Positions 33,989 to 43,031 of a stretch of 64,000 nucleotides of DNA are shown piece by piece. Source of the stretch: Sandaracinaceae bacterium (GTDB taxonomy: Bacteria; Myxococcota_A; Polyangia; Polyangiales; Sandaracinaceae); assembly GCA_019637095.1 (NCBI GenBank), contig JAHBWG010000035.1, positions 25,541-89,540 of the forward strand, written 5' to 3'. Within the stretch, counting starts at the first letter, position 1. Every line of letters starts with the position of its first letter. The translations under genes were made by a program, and so were the position numbers. The notes beneath the pieces were generated by a model that worked only from the letters and a program-made list of their open reading frames with translations, made no database searches and was not told the origin of the DNA.

Positions 33989-35502
33989 AGAAGGTCGACG
34001 TCGCGATCCTCGGCGGCGGGCTCGCCGGGAACCTGCTCGCGCGGCAGCTGCGCCGCGAGGTCCCGGGCGCGTCCGTCATGGTGATCGAGCAGAGCCACGA
34101 GCGCGGCTGGAAGGTCGGCGAGTCGACCGTCGAGATCGCCGCGCACTACCTCGGCGTCAAGCTCGGGCTGAGCACCTACCTCTACGACCAGCACCTGCCG
34201 AAGAACGGGCTGCGGTTCTTCTTCGACACGGATCGGCGCGACGCCACGCTCACGCAGATGAGCGAGGTCGGGACGGACCGGCCGCCGCCGACCCCGAGCT
34301 TCCAGCTCGACCGCGCCCGCATCGAGCAAGACCTCTTGCGAATGAACACCGAGGACGGCGTCGACGTCCGCGTCGGCGCGCCCGCGCGGAACCTGGACCT
34401 CGACGCGCGCACCTTCGCGCTCGAGGGCGAGACGATCGGGGCGCGCTGGATCGTCGACGGCACCGGCCGCGCGAGCACGATCGCGCGCATGCGCGACCTG
34501 CGGCTGCCGATGGAGGCCGTCCACCCGATCGCGAGCGTGTGGGGCCGCTACGAGGGCGTGCGCGACTTCGACGACGTCCCCGATCGCGCCTGGCGCGCGC
34601 GCAGCCGGTACGTGGCGCGCTCGCTGAGCACCAACCACTTCATGTACCCCGGCTACTGGATCTGGTTCATCCCGCTGGGCCGCGGGGTGACCAGCGTCGG
34701 GATCGTCGGAGAGAAGCACGTCTTCAAGCGCGGGAGCCGGACGCCGGAGGGGTTCCTCTCGCTCGTGCGCGAGCACGGCGCGCCGGCGGCGATGATGGAG
34801 GGCGCGCGGCCGCTCGACCTCGAGGGCTTCACGCAGCTCGCGTACGCGACCAAGCGCTTCTTCCACGGCGGCGAGCGCTGGGCGCTGCTCGGCGACGCGG
34901 GCGCGTTCCACGACCCGTTCTACAGCCCCGGGTCGGACTTCATCTCGCTCGAGTGCGACTTCACGACGGACCTGATCCGCCGCGAGCTCGCGGGCGAGGA
35001 CGTCACGGATCGGGCCCGCACGTACGACGCGTTCATGCAGTTCCGGTACGACGCGACGCTCCTGCTCTACAAGGACCTCTACCCCTGCTTCGGCTGCTAC
35101 GATCTCATGCGGGTCAAGCTGAACTTCGACCTGGGCTGCTACTACAACCTCTGGCTCGACCCGATCGTGAAGGGCGAGCACCTCGACGAGAAGTTCCTGA
35201 TGAGCGAGCTCGCGCGAGGCCCCGAGACGCTCGCCGCGCTCGAGCACTTCTCGAAGCTCTTCCAGCGCGCGCGCGAGCACCTCGTCGCGACGGGGGCGTA
35301 CTACGAGAAGAACCTCGGCGAGTACAACGTGGGCGTCGACTGCCTGCGACACTGGCTCGAGGAGGTCGGCACGCCGCGCAAGCGCCGCCAGATCCGCGAG
35401 CGCACCGAGGAGGTCTTCAACTACGGCCGCCGCGAGGCGCTGAAGCTCCTCGGCGAGGACGACGGCAAGACGCTGCGCCTCGACGAGCTCGTCCCCGCCT
35501 GA
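33985..35502 (+). CDS. Flavin-dependent halogenase-like FAD enzyme 2
   Basis: 505 residues from GTG 33985, coupled to the preceding paralogue. It shares the same landmarks: ILGGGLAGNLLARQL, WKVGESTVEIA, LPKNGLRFFF, YWIWFIPLG (WxWxIP) and FHDPFYSPG (FxxPxxSxG). The two proteins are clearly homologous along their whole length but diverge in the substrate region and C-terminus (this copy ends KTLRLDELVPA). A tandem duplication followed by specialisation, or a heteromeric enzyme, is possible. Halide use is inferred only from motifs. Confidence 0.85.
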   Translation: MKKVDVAILGGGLAGNLLARQLRREVPGASVMVIEQSHERGWKVGESTVEIAAHYLGVKLGLSTYLYDQHLPKNGLRFFFDTDRRDATLTQMSEVGTDRPPPTPSFQLDRARIEQDLLRMNTEDGVDVRVGAPARNLDLDARTFALEGETIGARWIVDGTGRASTIARMRDLRLPMEAVHPIASVWGRYEGVRDFDDVPDRAWRARSRYVARSLSTNHFMYPGYWIWFIPLGRGVTSVGIVGEKHVFKRGSRTPEGFLSLVREHGAPAAMMEGARPLDLEGFTQLAYATKRFFHGGERWALLGDAGAFHDPFYSPGSDFISLECDFTTDLIRRELAGEDVTDRARTYDAFMQFRYDATLLLYKDLYPCFGCYDLMRVKLNFDLGCYYNLWLDPIVKGEHLDEKFLMSELARGPETLAALEHFSKLFQRAREHLVATGAYYEKNLGEYNVGVDCLRHWLEEVGTPRKRRQIRERTEEVFNYGRREALKLLGEDDGKTLRLDELVPA

Positions 35503-35559
35503 CGAACCGCGGGGTCGGCTTGCGCCGGCGCGGCTCGCGGACATGTCTCGTACCTGGCC

Positions 35560-37035
35560 GTGAGCGCGACCCCCGACGACGACGAGGACGAGCGCCATGG
35601 ACGCGTGTCGTCCGTGATGATCGCGTCGCGCCGCAACGCGGCGCGGGTGATCGGGCGGCTCGAGGTGTCGAGCTGGCGCCGGATCGGGATCGCGCTCGCG
35701 TGCCTCGCGCTCGCGGCGGCGATCACCCTCGTCCCGCCCTACCCGGATCTGCCCGACGCGGCCCGGTGGGCGCTGTTCATCACCGTGCTCGCGGCGGGGC
35801 TCTGGATCACCGAGGCGATCTCCGCGTTCGCGGTGGGGCTGCTCGTGATCGGGCTCAGCGTGGCGATCCTCGGCCGCCCCGGCGGCGTGTTCGCACAGGA
35901 CGAAGAGACCTGGAAGATCTTCCTCGAGCCGTGGGGCAGCCCGCTGATCTGGCTGTTCTTCGGCGGGTTCGTGCTCGCGCGCGGCATCTCGCGCTCGCGC
36001 CTCGACGCGTGGCTCTCGCTCGCGGTCCTGCGCCGCTTCGGAGCCTCGCCGAGCCGCGTGCTGTTCGGCGCGATGGGGGTGACGTTCGCGTTCTCCATGT
36101 TCGCGTCGAACACCGCGACGAGCGCGATGATGATCGCGACGCTCGCGCCCGTCGTCGCGGCCTACCGCGGCCAGGGCTTCGCCAAGGCGCTGCTGATCGG
36201 GGTGGCCTTCGCGGCGAACCTGGGCGGCATGGCCACCCTCATCGGCACGCCACCCAACGCGATCGCGGCGGGCTTGCTCGCGACCCGCGCGCCGATCGGG
36301 TTCGCGAAGTTCATGGTCGTCGGCCTGCCGGTCGGGCTCATCTCGCTGATGATCGCGTGGAGGTTCCTCGTGTGGACGCTCGGGAGCGAGCGCGCCCCGA
36401 TCGATCTGTCCGCGCTCGAGCGTCCAGCACGAGAGCAATCAGCCTTGCCTGCGTGGCGCCGGCTCGTCGTGATCGGGACCGCGCTCGTCACCGTGGTCCT
36501 CTGGATGACCGAGCCGCTCCACGGGATCATGCCGCCCGTCGTGGCGCTCGTGCCGGTGACGGCGCTGACCGTCTCCGGCGTGCTCGGCTCGGCGGACATC
36601 CGGGGGCTCGAGTGGGACGTGCTGCTGTTGCTCGCCGGCGGGCTCACGCTCGGGGTCGCCGTGTCGCGCACCGGCCTGGCCGACTACCTCGTGCGAACGC
36701 TCCCGGTCGAGGGCGCGAGCCCGCTCGCGCTCGCCGCGGTCCTCGCGCTCGCCACCGCGGTCCTCTCGAACTTCATGAGCAACACCGCGACCGCGAACAT
36801 CGTCGCGCCGATCGGTCTCGCGCTCGCCGGCGCCTCGGGCGCGGAGGCGCCCGTCGTGGTCGCGATCGGGCTGTCGGCGTCCGCGGCGATGGCCCTGCCG
36901 ATCTCGACGCCGCCGAACGCGATCGCCTTCGCGTCGGGGGAGCTGACGACGCGCGACTTCATCCCGCTCGGGGTGCTGGTCGGCGCCGTCGCGACCGCGC
37001 TCGGCGTGCTCTGGTCCGCGCTCGTGCTCGGGTGA
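35560..37035 (+). CDS. SLC13/DASS-family anion transporter
   Basis: 491 residues; GTG 35560 gives a 40-residue hydrophilic start, and the true start may be later. About 11-12 membrane helices carry the two SNT signatures of the Na+/dicarboxylate-sulfate family (FASNTATSAMM and NFMSNTATANI), each followed by a TPPNAIA loop (GTPPNAIAAG, STPPNAIAFA). Members import dicarboxylates, citrate or sulfate with sodium. It lies 57 bp after the halogenase-like pair and may be cotranscribed. No regulator is adjacent. Confidence 0.9.
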   Translation: MSATPDDDEDERHGRVSSVMIASRRNAARVIGRLEVSSWRRIGIALACLALAAAITLVPPYPDLPDAARWALFITVLAAGLWITEAISAFAVGLLVIGLSVAILGRPGGVFAQDEETWKIFLEPWGSPLIWLFFGGFVLARGISRSRLDAWLSLAVLRRFGASPSRVLFGAMGVTFAFSMFASNTATSAMMIATLAPVVAAYRGQGFAKALLIGVAFAANLGGMATLIGTPPNAIAAGLLATRAPIGFAKFMVVGLPVGLISLMIAWRFLVWTLGSERAPIDLSALERPAREQSALPAWRRLVVIGTALVTVVLWMTEPLHGIMPPVVALVPVTALTVSGVLGSADIRGLEWDVLLLLAGGLTLGVAVSRTGLADYLVRTLPVEGASPLALAAVLALATAVLSNFMSNTATANIVAPIGLALAGASGAEAPVVVAIGLSASAAMALPISTPPNAIAFASGELTTRDFIPLGVLVGAVATALGVLWSALVLG

Positions 37036-37133
37036 GCTCGCCGCTGCGTGCTCCGCCTGCCCGCCTCCGTGGCGCTCGAGCGAGGGCGCGTACGATGGGT
37101 CGACCGCCGTGGAGTGATAGGATCGTCGCCGCG

Positions 37134-37745
37134 ATGCGACGCAGCCTGCACCGGACTGAGCCGCCACGCTTCGATCGCCCGATCGCGCTCGACGAGCACG
37201 TCGCCGCGTTGCCGCCCGGGGGCGCGGTCAAGGGCATGTTCCTGCGCGACCCGCTCGCGGTCGCGGCCGAGGGCGACCCTCGCGCCGACCTCTTCGCGCT
37301 CGCGGGCCTCCCGCCGCGCCGGGTGCTCCCGTTCTTCGACTACCCCTACGCCGACCACATGCGGCTCCTCGTCGCCGCCAGCCGGCTGCGCTGGCCCGAC
37401 CAACCGATCGGCGAGGGCCTGCGCAGGATCGGGCAGCGTGGCTACGACACGCTGCTCGGCCACAACATCGGCCGCGTCATATTCGCCGCGATGGGCCGCG
37501 ACTTCGGCCGCGTCGTCTCGGTGGGCGCCCGGGGCTGGAAGGTCGGCGTGAGCTTCGGCCAGGTCGTCTTCGAACCGCTCGGCGAGCGCCACGGCGCCTA
37601 CCACATGCGCAACCTCCCTTGCTTCATCGAGACCTACCAGGTCGGCGTCGTGGAGGGCGCGATGCGGACCTGCGGCGTCGTCGGCGAGGTGTGGGTCCGC
37701 CTGGACTCGTTGTCCGACGGGACCCTCGAGTTCTGGTGGGACTGA
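37134..37745 (+). CDS. DUF2378 (TIGR02265) myxobacterial family protein
   Basis: 203 residues from ATG 37134, 10 nt after a TAGGAT box. It matches the overall pattern of TIGR02265: an N-terminal GMFLRDPLAV, a basic middle (ASRLRWPDQPIGEGLRRIGQRGYD), the core LLGHNIGRVIFAAMGRDFGRV and a C-terminal sheet with HMRNLPCFIETYQVGVVEGAM and GEVWVRLDSLSDGTLEFWWD. The family is expanded and largely confined to Myxococcota; its function is not established. No signal peptide. It stands between the SLC13 carrier and the ABC exporter, all plus strand. Confidence 0.88.
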   Translation: MRRSLHRTEPPRFDRPIALDEHVAALPPGGAVKGMFLRDPLAVAAEGDPRADLFALAGLPPRRVLPFFDYPYADHMRLLVAASRLRWPDQPIGEGLRRIGQRGYDTLLGHNIGRVIFAAMGRDFGRVVSVGARGWKVGVSFGQVVFEPLGERHGAYHMRNLPCFIETYQVGVVEGAMRTCGVVGEVWVRLDSLSDGTLEFWWD

Positions 37746-37841
37746 GCGCGTCCTCTGCATGGCGGTCGCCGACGCCGGCGCTCGAGGGCGTTTGGCGCTT
37801 CCCGCGAGGCGGGACCTCCGGCACGCTCGCCGCGCTGCGCC

Positions 37842-38963
37842 ATGCACCGCATCGCCCTCGCCACCCTGCTCCACCAGCGCGCGAAGGTGATCGCGGCGCT
37901 CGCCGGGGTCGCGTTCGCCACGGCGCTCATGGTGATCCAGGTCGGGCTCTACGACGGGCTGCGCGCGCGCGCGTCGGTGCTCGTCGACCGCATCGGCGGC
38001 GACCTCTGGATCATGGCCGACGGCACCTCCATGGTGGACGACAGCGAGCTGCTCGCGACGGGCTCGGACGCGTCGGTGCGCGCGCACCCGTGCGTCACGC
38101 GGGTCCGGCCCGCGATCGTGGCGTGGCTCCCGTACCGGACGCCGGCCGGCGCGCGACACACCCTCCAGCTCGTGGGCACCGAGCGCGGCGCGCCGCTCGT
38201 CCCGTGGTCGATGGCCGAGGGCCTGCCCGACGATCTGCGCGGGCCGGAGCGCGTCGCGATCGACGAGGGCGACCTCTCGCGCCTCGGGCTCTCCCCGCCG
38301 CTCGTCGGCAGCCGGCTCGAGATCGCCGAGACGGACGTGCGCGTCGCCGCGGTCACGACGGGGATCCGCAACGTCTCGCTCATCCCGATCGTGTTCGCGG
38401 ACATCGCGACCGCGCGCGCGCTCGCCGGCGCGGCGCCCGAGGGCGCGACGTACTGGGTGCTCGACCTGGCGCACCCGAGCTGCGCGCCGTCGATCGCGGC
38501 CGAGGTCGAGCGCGACCCGCGCCTCGCGGCGCTCACCCGCGCCGAGCTCGCCGCTCGTACGCAGCACCACGTCGTCACGGAGTCGGGCGCGGGCGTGGCG
38601 CTCGCGTTCGTCGCACTGCTCGGGCTGATCGTCGGCGTGGTGATCGTCGGCCAGACGCTCTTCTCGCTGGTGCGCGAGCACCACAAGGAGCTCGGCATGC
38701 TGCGCGCGGTCGGCGCGACGCGCGGCGAGCTCGCCGCGTTCGTCGGGTGGATGGCCGCGTTCGTCGCGGTCGCCGGCGGCGCGCTCGGCCTCGGGCTCGC
38801 GTACCTCGTCGAGAGCGGCCTCGGGGGACGCAGCGTCGGGCTCGTCTACGGCCCGGAGGCGATCGTGGGCGGCCTCGGCGCGGTGTTCGTGATGTGCGGC
38901 GTCGCCGCCGCCATCAGCCTCGCGAGCGTGCTGCGCCTCGACGTCGTGAAGGTGCTCCAGTGA
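37842..38963 (+). CDS. FtsX/DevC-type ABC exporter permease
   Basis: 373 residues. A MacB/FtsX-like permease: an N-terminal helix (KVIAALAGVAFATALMVIQVG), a periplasmic domain of about 200 residues (DLWIMADGTSMVDD, WVLDLAHPSCAPSI), then three C-terminal helices with the EHHKELGMLRAVGATRGEL coupling loop and RLDVVKVLQ at the end. DevC of cyanobacterial DevBCA glycolipid exporters has this layout. Its stop overlaps the ATPase GTG (GTGA). Likely exports a lipid or hydrophobic product with the next two genes. Confidence 0.9.
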   Translation: MHRIALATLLHQRAKVIAALAGVAFATALMVIQVGLYDGLRARASVLVDRIGGDLWIMADGTSMVDDSELLATGSDASVRAHPCVTRVRPAIVAWLPYRTPAGARHTLQLVGTERGAPLVPWSMAEGLPDDLRGPERVAIDEGDLSRLGLSPPLVGSRLEIAETDVRVAAVTTGIRNVSLIPIVFADIATARALAGAAPEGATYWVLDLAHPSCAPSIAAEVERDPRLAALTRAELAARTQHHVVTESGAGVALAFVALLGLIVGVVIVGQTLFSLVREHHKELGMLRAVGATRGELAAFVGWMAAFVAVAGGALGLGLAYLVESGLGGRSVGLVYGPEAIVGGLGAVFVMCGVAAAISLASVLRLDVVKVLQ

Positions 38964-39679
38964 CCGCGCTGCTCGAGGCGCGCTCGATCGTGTTCGACCA
39001 CGGCCAGCCGCCGTTCGTCACGCACGTGCTGCGCGACCTCTCGCTCGCGATCCACCCGGGCGAGCTCACCGTGCTGATGGGCCCGAGCGGCAGCGGCAAG
39101 ACCACGCTCATCTCGATCCTCGCGGGCCTGCTGCGCCCGACGTCGGGCACCGTCGAGCTCGCGGGCGAGCGCCTCACCGACCTCGACGACGCCGCGATCA
39201 CCGCGGCGCGGCGCCGCTCGCTCGGGTTCGTGTTCCAGGCGTTCCACCTCTTCGACGCGCTGAGCGCGGTCGACAACGTGGCCGAGATCCTCGCGCTCTC
39301 GGGGACCCCGATCCGCGAGGCGCGCGCGCGGGCGCGCGAGCTGCTCGTGCGCTTCGGGCTCGGCGAACGGCTCGCGCATCGGCCCGGGCAGCTCTCGGCC
39401 GGGCAACGCCAGCGCGTCGCGATCGCGCGGGCGCTCGCGCCGGGGCCCAAGATCGTGATCGCGGACGAGCCGACGGTCGCGCTCGACGGGTCGACCGCCA
39501 AGAGCGTGATGAAGCTGCTGCGCGAGTACGTGAGCGGCGGCACCGCGGTGCTGCTCGTCACGCACGACACGCGCCTCGTCGAGCCGACGGATCGCGTGGT
39601 CGCGATCGAGGACGGGCGCATCGTGCGCGACGGGCGGACGGCGATCGCGAGCCGCCGCGGTGGGGAGGAAGAGGAATGA
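38960..39679 (+). CDS. DevA/LolD-type ABC transporter ATPase
   Basis: 239 residues from GTG 38960. Walker A GPSGSGKTT, Q-loop FVFQAFHLF, signature LSAGQRQRVAIARAL (LSAGQ in place of LSGGQ), Walker B IVIADEPT and H-loop LVTHD are present. The D-loop reads VALD. It is followed by a Glu-rich tail (RRGGEEEE). It powers the neighbouring FtsX-like permease. It overlaps both neighbours by 4 bases, so permease, ATPase and fusion protein should be made in fixed ratio. Confidence 0.93.
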   Translation: MTALLEARSIVFDHGQPPFVTHVLRDLSLAIHPGELTVLMGPSGSGKTTLISILAGLLRPTSGTVELAGERLTDLDDAAITAARRRSLGFVFQAFHLFDALSAVDNVAEILALSGTPIREARARARELLVRFGLGERLAHRPGQLSAGQRQRVAIARALAPGPKIVIADEPTVALDGSTAKSVMKLLREYVSGGTAVLLVTHDTRLVEPTDRVVAIEDGRIVRDGRTAIASRRGGEEEE

Positions 39680-40527
39680 GCCGGACGGCGAAGATCGGGC
39701 TCGGCGTGGTGGCCGCGCTCGTGGTGCTCGGCGTGGCGCTGCGCCTGCGGGCCAACGCGAGCGCGGCGGTCGTGACGGTAGAGCGCGGCGAGATCCGCCG
39801 CACGATCGCGCTGCGCGCGATCGTCGTGCCGGCGGGGGGCGTGACGCACGTGGTCGCCGAGACCGCCGGTCGCGTGACGCGCGTCGACGTGCGCGTCGGC
39901 GACACCGTCGAGCGCGACCAGCCGCTCCTGGCGCTCGAGGCGAGCCGCGATCGGCCGAGCTTCGACCTGCTCGGCGAGGCCGAGACCCTGCGCGCGCCCA
40001 CCGCCGGCGTCGTGCTCGCGCGCAACGTCGAGGTCGGCGACGCGCTCGGCACGCTGATCCCCGCGCCGCGGCCGCTGTTCGAGCTCGCGGACACGAGCGC
40101 GCTCGAGCTGCGGCTCGAGATCGACGCGCGCGACGTCGAGCGCGTCGCGGCCGGCGCGATCGTGCGCGTCGGTGAGCGCGAGACGCGGATCGGGCGCCTG
40201 GCGCCACGCATCGAGCGTCGCGAGCACCCCCTCGACGACGTCGCCTCGCGCGCGCGGACCGACGTGCGCCTCGCGTGGGCGCCGCTCCCCGACGGCCTCG
40301 ACGCGGTGGTGGGCCAGCGGCTCGACGTGGTCGTCGAGGAGCCCGCGCGCGAGGTCGACGCGCGCGTCCCGCGCGAGGCAGTCCTCGTGCGCGAGGGCCG
40401 CGCGCTCGTGCGCGTGCGCGACGGCGTCTGGGTGAGCGAGGTCGAGGTCACCCTCGGCGCGTGCGACGACACGCACGTGGAGATCTCGGGCGTGGCCGCG
40501 GGCGCGAGCGTGGTGGTGGGCCCGTGA
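39676..40527 (+). CDS. HlyD/DevB-type membrane fusion protein
   Basis: 283 residues from ATG 39676. An N-terminal helix (KIGLGVVAALVVLGVALRL) anchors it. The periplasmic part has a split biotinyl-lipoyl domain (VVAETAGRVTRVDVRVGDTVERDQPLL ... APTAGVVLARNVEVGDAL), barrel strands and a C-terminal RALVRVRDGVWVSEVEVTLG. The coiled-coil hairpin is almost absent, so contact with a TolC-type outer-membrane channel may differ from canonical exporters. No outer-membrane component is encoded in the window. Confidence 0.88.
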   Translation: MSRTAKIGLGVVAALVVLGVALRLRANASAAVVTVERGEIRRTIALRAIVVPAGGVTHVVAETAGRVTRVDVRVGDTVERDQPLLALEASRDRPSFDLLGEAETLRAPTAGVVLARNVEVGDALGTLIPAPRPLFELADTSALELRLEIDARDVERVAAGAIVRVGERETRIGRLAPRIERREHPLDDVASRARTDVRLAWAPLPDGLDAVVGQRLDVVVEEPAREVDARVPREAVLVREGRALVRVRDGVWVSEVEVTLGACDDTHVEISGVAAGASVVVGP

Positions 40528-43031
40528 CCGTGACCTACGACCGCGTCGTCGTGCTCGTGCTCGTGCTCCTCGGCATCGGCGCCGGCACCGTGCTGCCGAT
40601 CATGCGCGCGCGCGCCAAGAAGGAGAGCACCTCGGGCGGGCTGACCTTCCACCAGCCGCGCCGCGATCTGGGCGAGCGCGCGACCGGCCTCGTCGTGGGC
40701 CTGCTCGGCGCGGGGCACCTCGCGTGGGGTCCGCTCTACGCGTGGCTCGGACCCGACGCGCTCTGGGTCACGCGCGTCCCGCCGTGGCTCTTCGCGCTCG
40801 GCGCGCTCCTCTACCTCGTCGGGCTCGCGATCGTCGTGGAAGCGCAGCGCACGATGGGTCGCTCGTGGCGCATCGGGATCGACCAGAACACGACCTCGCT
40901 CGTCAGCGACGGCGTCTACTCGCTCGTGCGCAACCCCATCTACGTCGGCGCGATGGTGTGCGGCTGGGCGATCACGCTGTGCACGCCGAGCTGGCTCACC
41001 GTCCTCGGCGCGCTGGGCTACACGGTCTTCATCCAGGTGCAGGTGCGCTACGAGGAGCGCCACCTCTACGCGCTCCACGGCGAGGCGTTCGACGCGTTCG
41101 CTGGCCGCGTCGGGCGCTTCATCCCGCTCCCGCAGAAGACATTGCGCCCCTCCGAGCGCGCGCTCCTGGCGCGCCTGGCCGAGGCGGTGATCCCCTCGGG
41201 GCCGCGCGTCCCGGGCGCCGGCGAGGCGACGCCCGCGCTCGTGCAGGCCGCCCTCGACGAGGCGCCCGCCGAGTCGGCGTTCCTCGTGCGCGGCGCGCTC
41301 TGGGGCATCGAGGCGGTGAGCGCGATCGCGCACGGCGAGCGCTTCAGCGAGATGAGCGTGCGCGATCGGGAGCGGCTGCTCTCGCGCTGGCTGAGCGAGG
41401 CGCCGGGGCTGTCGCGCCACGCGCTGCGCGGGCTCGTCGCGCTCGTGAAGACCGCGCACTTCGACGCGCCGCACGTGGCGCGCGCGACCGGCACGCGCAC
41501 CTACCCGCGCTCGCGCGCCGAGCCGCCGAGGTGGCTCGCGCGCACGCGCGACGGCGCCTCGATGCGCGAGGACGAGACGATCGAGGTCGACGTCGTGGTC
41601 GTGGGCACCGGCGCGGGCGGCGCGCCCGTCGCCTACGAGCTCGCGCGGCGCGGCCACGCCGTCCTGATGCTCGAGGAGGGCCGCTACTTCGGGCGTCACG
41701 AGATGGTCGGGCGCGCCTCCGAGGCCCGCCGCGCGATGTTCCGCGAGGGCGGCCAGACGCTCGCCTTCGGCAACGTGATGATGCCGATCTGGACGGGCGT
41801 GACCGTCGGCGGCTCCACGACGATCAACTCGGGCACGTGCTACCGCACCCCGCAACGTATCTTGCGGCGCTGGCGCGACGATCTGGGCCTGTCCGACTTC
41901 ACCGACGAGGCGATGGCCGAGTGGTGCGCGCGGGTCGAGGCGATCCTCGGCGTCGAGCCGACGCCCGAGGCGATCCTCGGCGGCGGCGCCCACGCGATGC
42001 GGCCGGGGCTCGAGAAGCTCGGCCTCGCGGGCCACGCGATCCTGCGCAACGCCCCCGGCTGCGACGGCCAGGGCCGCTGCATGTTCGGCTGCCCGACGGG
42101 CGCGAAGGCGAGCACCAACGAGAGCTACGTGCCGCGCGCGGTCGAGGGGGGCGCCGGCCTCGTGACGCGCGCGCGCGTCACCGAGGTGAGCGTCGAGGAC
42201 GGACGGGCCAAGGGCGTCGTCGCGCGGACGGCGGGCGGCGCGACGCTGCGCGTGCGCGCTCGCGCCACCGTCCTGTCCTGCGGCGCGCTGATGACGCCGA
42301 TCGTGCTCGCGCGCCAAGGGCTCGCCAACCGCTCGGGCCGGCTCGGCGCGAACCTCTCCGTGCACCCGGCCGCGCCGGTCCTCGCGCGTTTCCCGCGCCG
42401 CGTCGCGATGCAGGAGAACGTGCCGCAGAGCTGGGCGATCGAGGCGCTCGCCGACGAGGGCGTGATGATCGAGGAGTCGGGCAACCCGCCCGAGGTCGTC
42501 GCGGTCGCGCTGCCGTTCGTCGGCGCGCGCCTGCTCGAGACGATCGAGCGCTACGACCAGCTCGCCGCGTTCGGCGTGATGATCGAGGACGCCTCTCGAG
42601 GCACCGTGCGCCCGGGCCGCGGTGGCCGCGTCGCGATCCGCTACTCGATGAGCGACGCCGACGCGCACAAGCTCCAGCGCGGCGTCGCGCTCACCATCGA
42701 GGCGTTCCTCGCCGCGGGCGCCGAGGTCGTCTACCCCGCCGTGCGTGGCTTCGACGAGATCGTGGACGCCGCGGGCCTCGCGCGCTTCCGCGCCGCGCGC
42801 TTGCGCCCCGAGGACTTCGCGCTGAGCGCCGTGCACCCGCTCGGCACCGCGGCGATGGGCACCGACCCGCGCGCGAGCGTGGTCGGCCCCGACCACCAGG
42901 TGCACGACGTCCCCGACCTCTACGTCGTCGACGGCGCGTCCGTCCCGACCGCGCTCGGCGTCAACCCGCAGATCACGATCATGGCGATGGCGCACCGCGC
43001 CGCGGAGCTCCTCGATGCGCGCCTCCGATGA
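40524..43031 (+). CDS. Fusion: isoprenylcysteine methyltransferase-like + G2DH-subunit-3-like + GMC oxidoreductase
   Basis: 835 residues from GTG 40524. Residues 1-200 are multi-helix and resemble ICMT/PEMT membrane methyltransferases (TSLVSDGVYSLVRNPIYVG, then YEERHLYALHGEAFDAF...RFIP). Residues about 205-300 resemble gluconate 2-dehydrogenase subunit 3 (LLARLAEAVIPSGPRVPGAG). Residues about 355-835 are a GMC flavoenzyme: GTGAGGAPVAYELARRG, CDGQGRCMFGCPTGAKAS and the catalytic HPLGTAAMG/GVNPQ pair. I infer membrane-tethered oxidation of an alcohol, perhaps with methylation. I know of no described protein with this exact fusion, though I cannot search. It overlaps the P450 gene by 17 bp. Confidence 0.88.
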   Translation: MTVTYDRVVVLVLVLLGIGAGTVLPIMRARAKKESTSGGLTFHQPRRDLGERATGLVVGLLGAGHLAWGPLYAWLGPDALWVTRVPPWLFALGALLYLVGLAIVVEAQRTMGRSWRIGIDQNTTSLVSDGVYSLVRNPIYVGAMVCGWAITLCTPSWLTVLGALGYTVFIQVQVRYEERHLYALHGEAFDAFAGRVGRFIPLPQKTLRPSERALLARLAEAVIPSGPRVPGAGEATPALVQAALDEAPAESAFLVRGALWGIEAVSAIAHGERFSEMSVRDRERLLSRWLSEAPGLSRHALRGLVALVKTAHFDAPHVARATGTRTYPRSRAEPPRWLARTRDGASMREDETIEVDVVVVGTGAGGAPVAYELARRGHAVLMLEEGRYFGRHEMVGRASEARRAMFREGGQTLAFGNVMMPIWTGVTVGGSTTINSGTCYRTPQRILRRWRDDLGLSDFTDEAMAEWCARVEAILGVEPTPEAILGGGAHAMRPGLEKLGLAGHAILRNAPGCDGQGRCMFGCPTGAKASTNESYVPRAVEGGAGLVTRARVTEVSVEDGRAKGVVARTAGGATLRVRARATVLSCGALMTPIVLARQGLANRSGRLGANLSVHPAAPVLARFPRRVAMQENVPQSWAIEALADEGVMIEESGNPPEVVAVALPFVGARLLETIERYDQLAAFGVMIEDASRGTVRPGRGGRVAIRYSMSDADAHKLQRGVALTIEAFLAAGAEVVYPAVRGFDEIVDAAGLARFRAARLRPEDFALSAVHPLGTAAMGTDPRASVVGPDHQVHDVPDLYVVDGASVPTALGVNPQITIMAMAHRAAELLDARLR

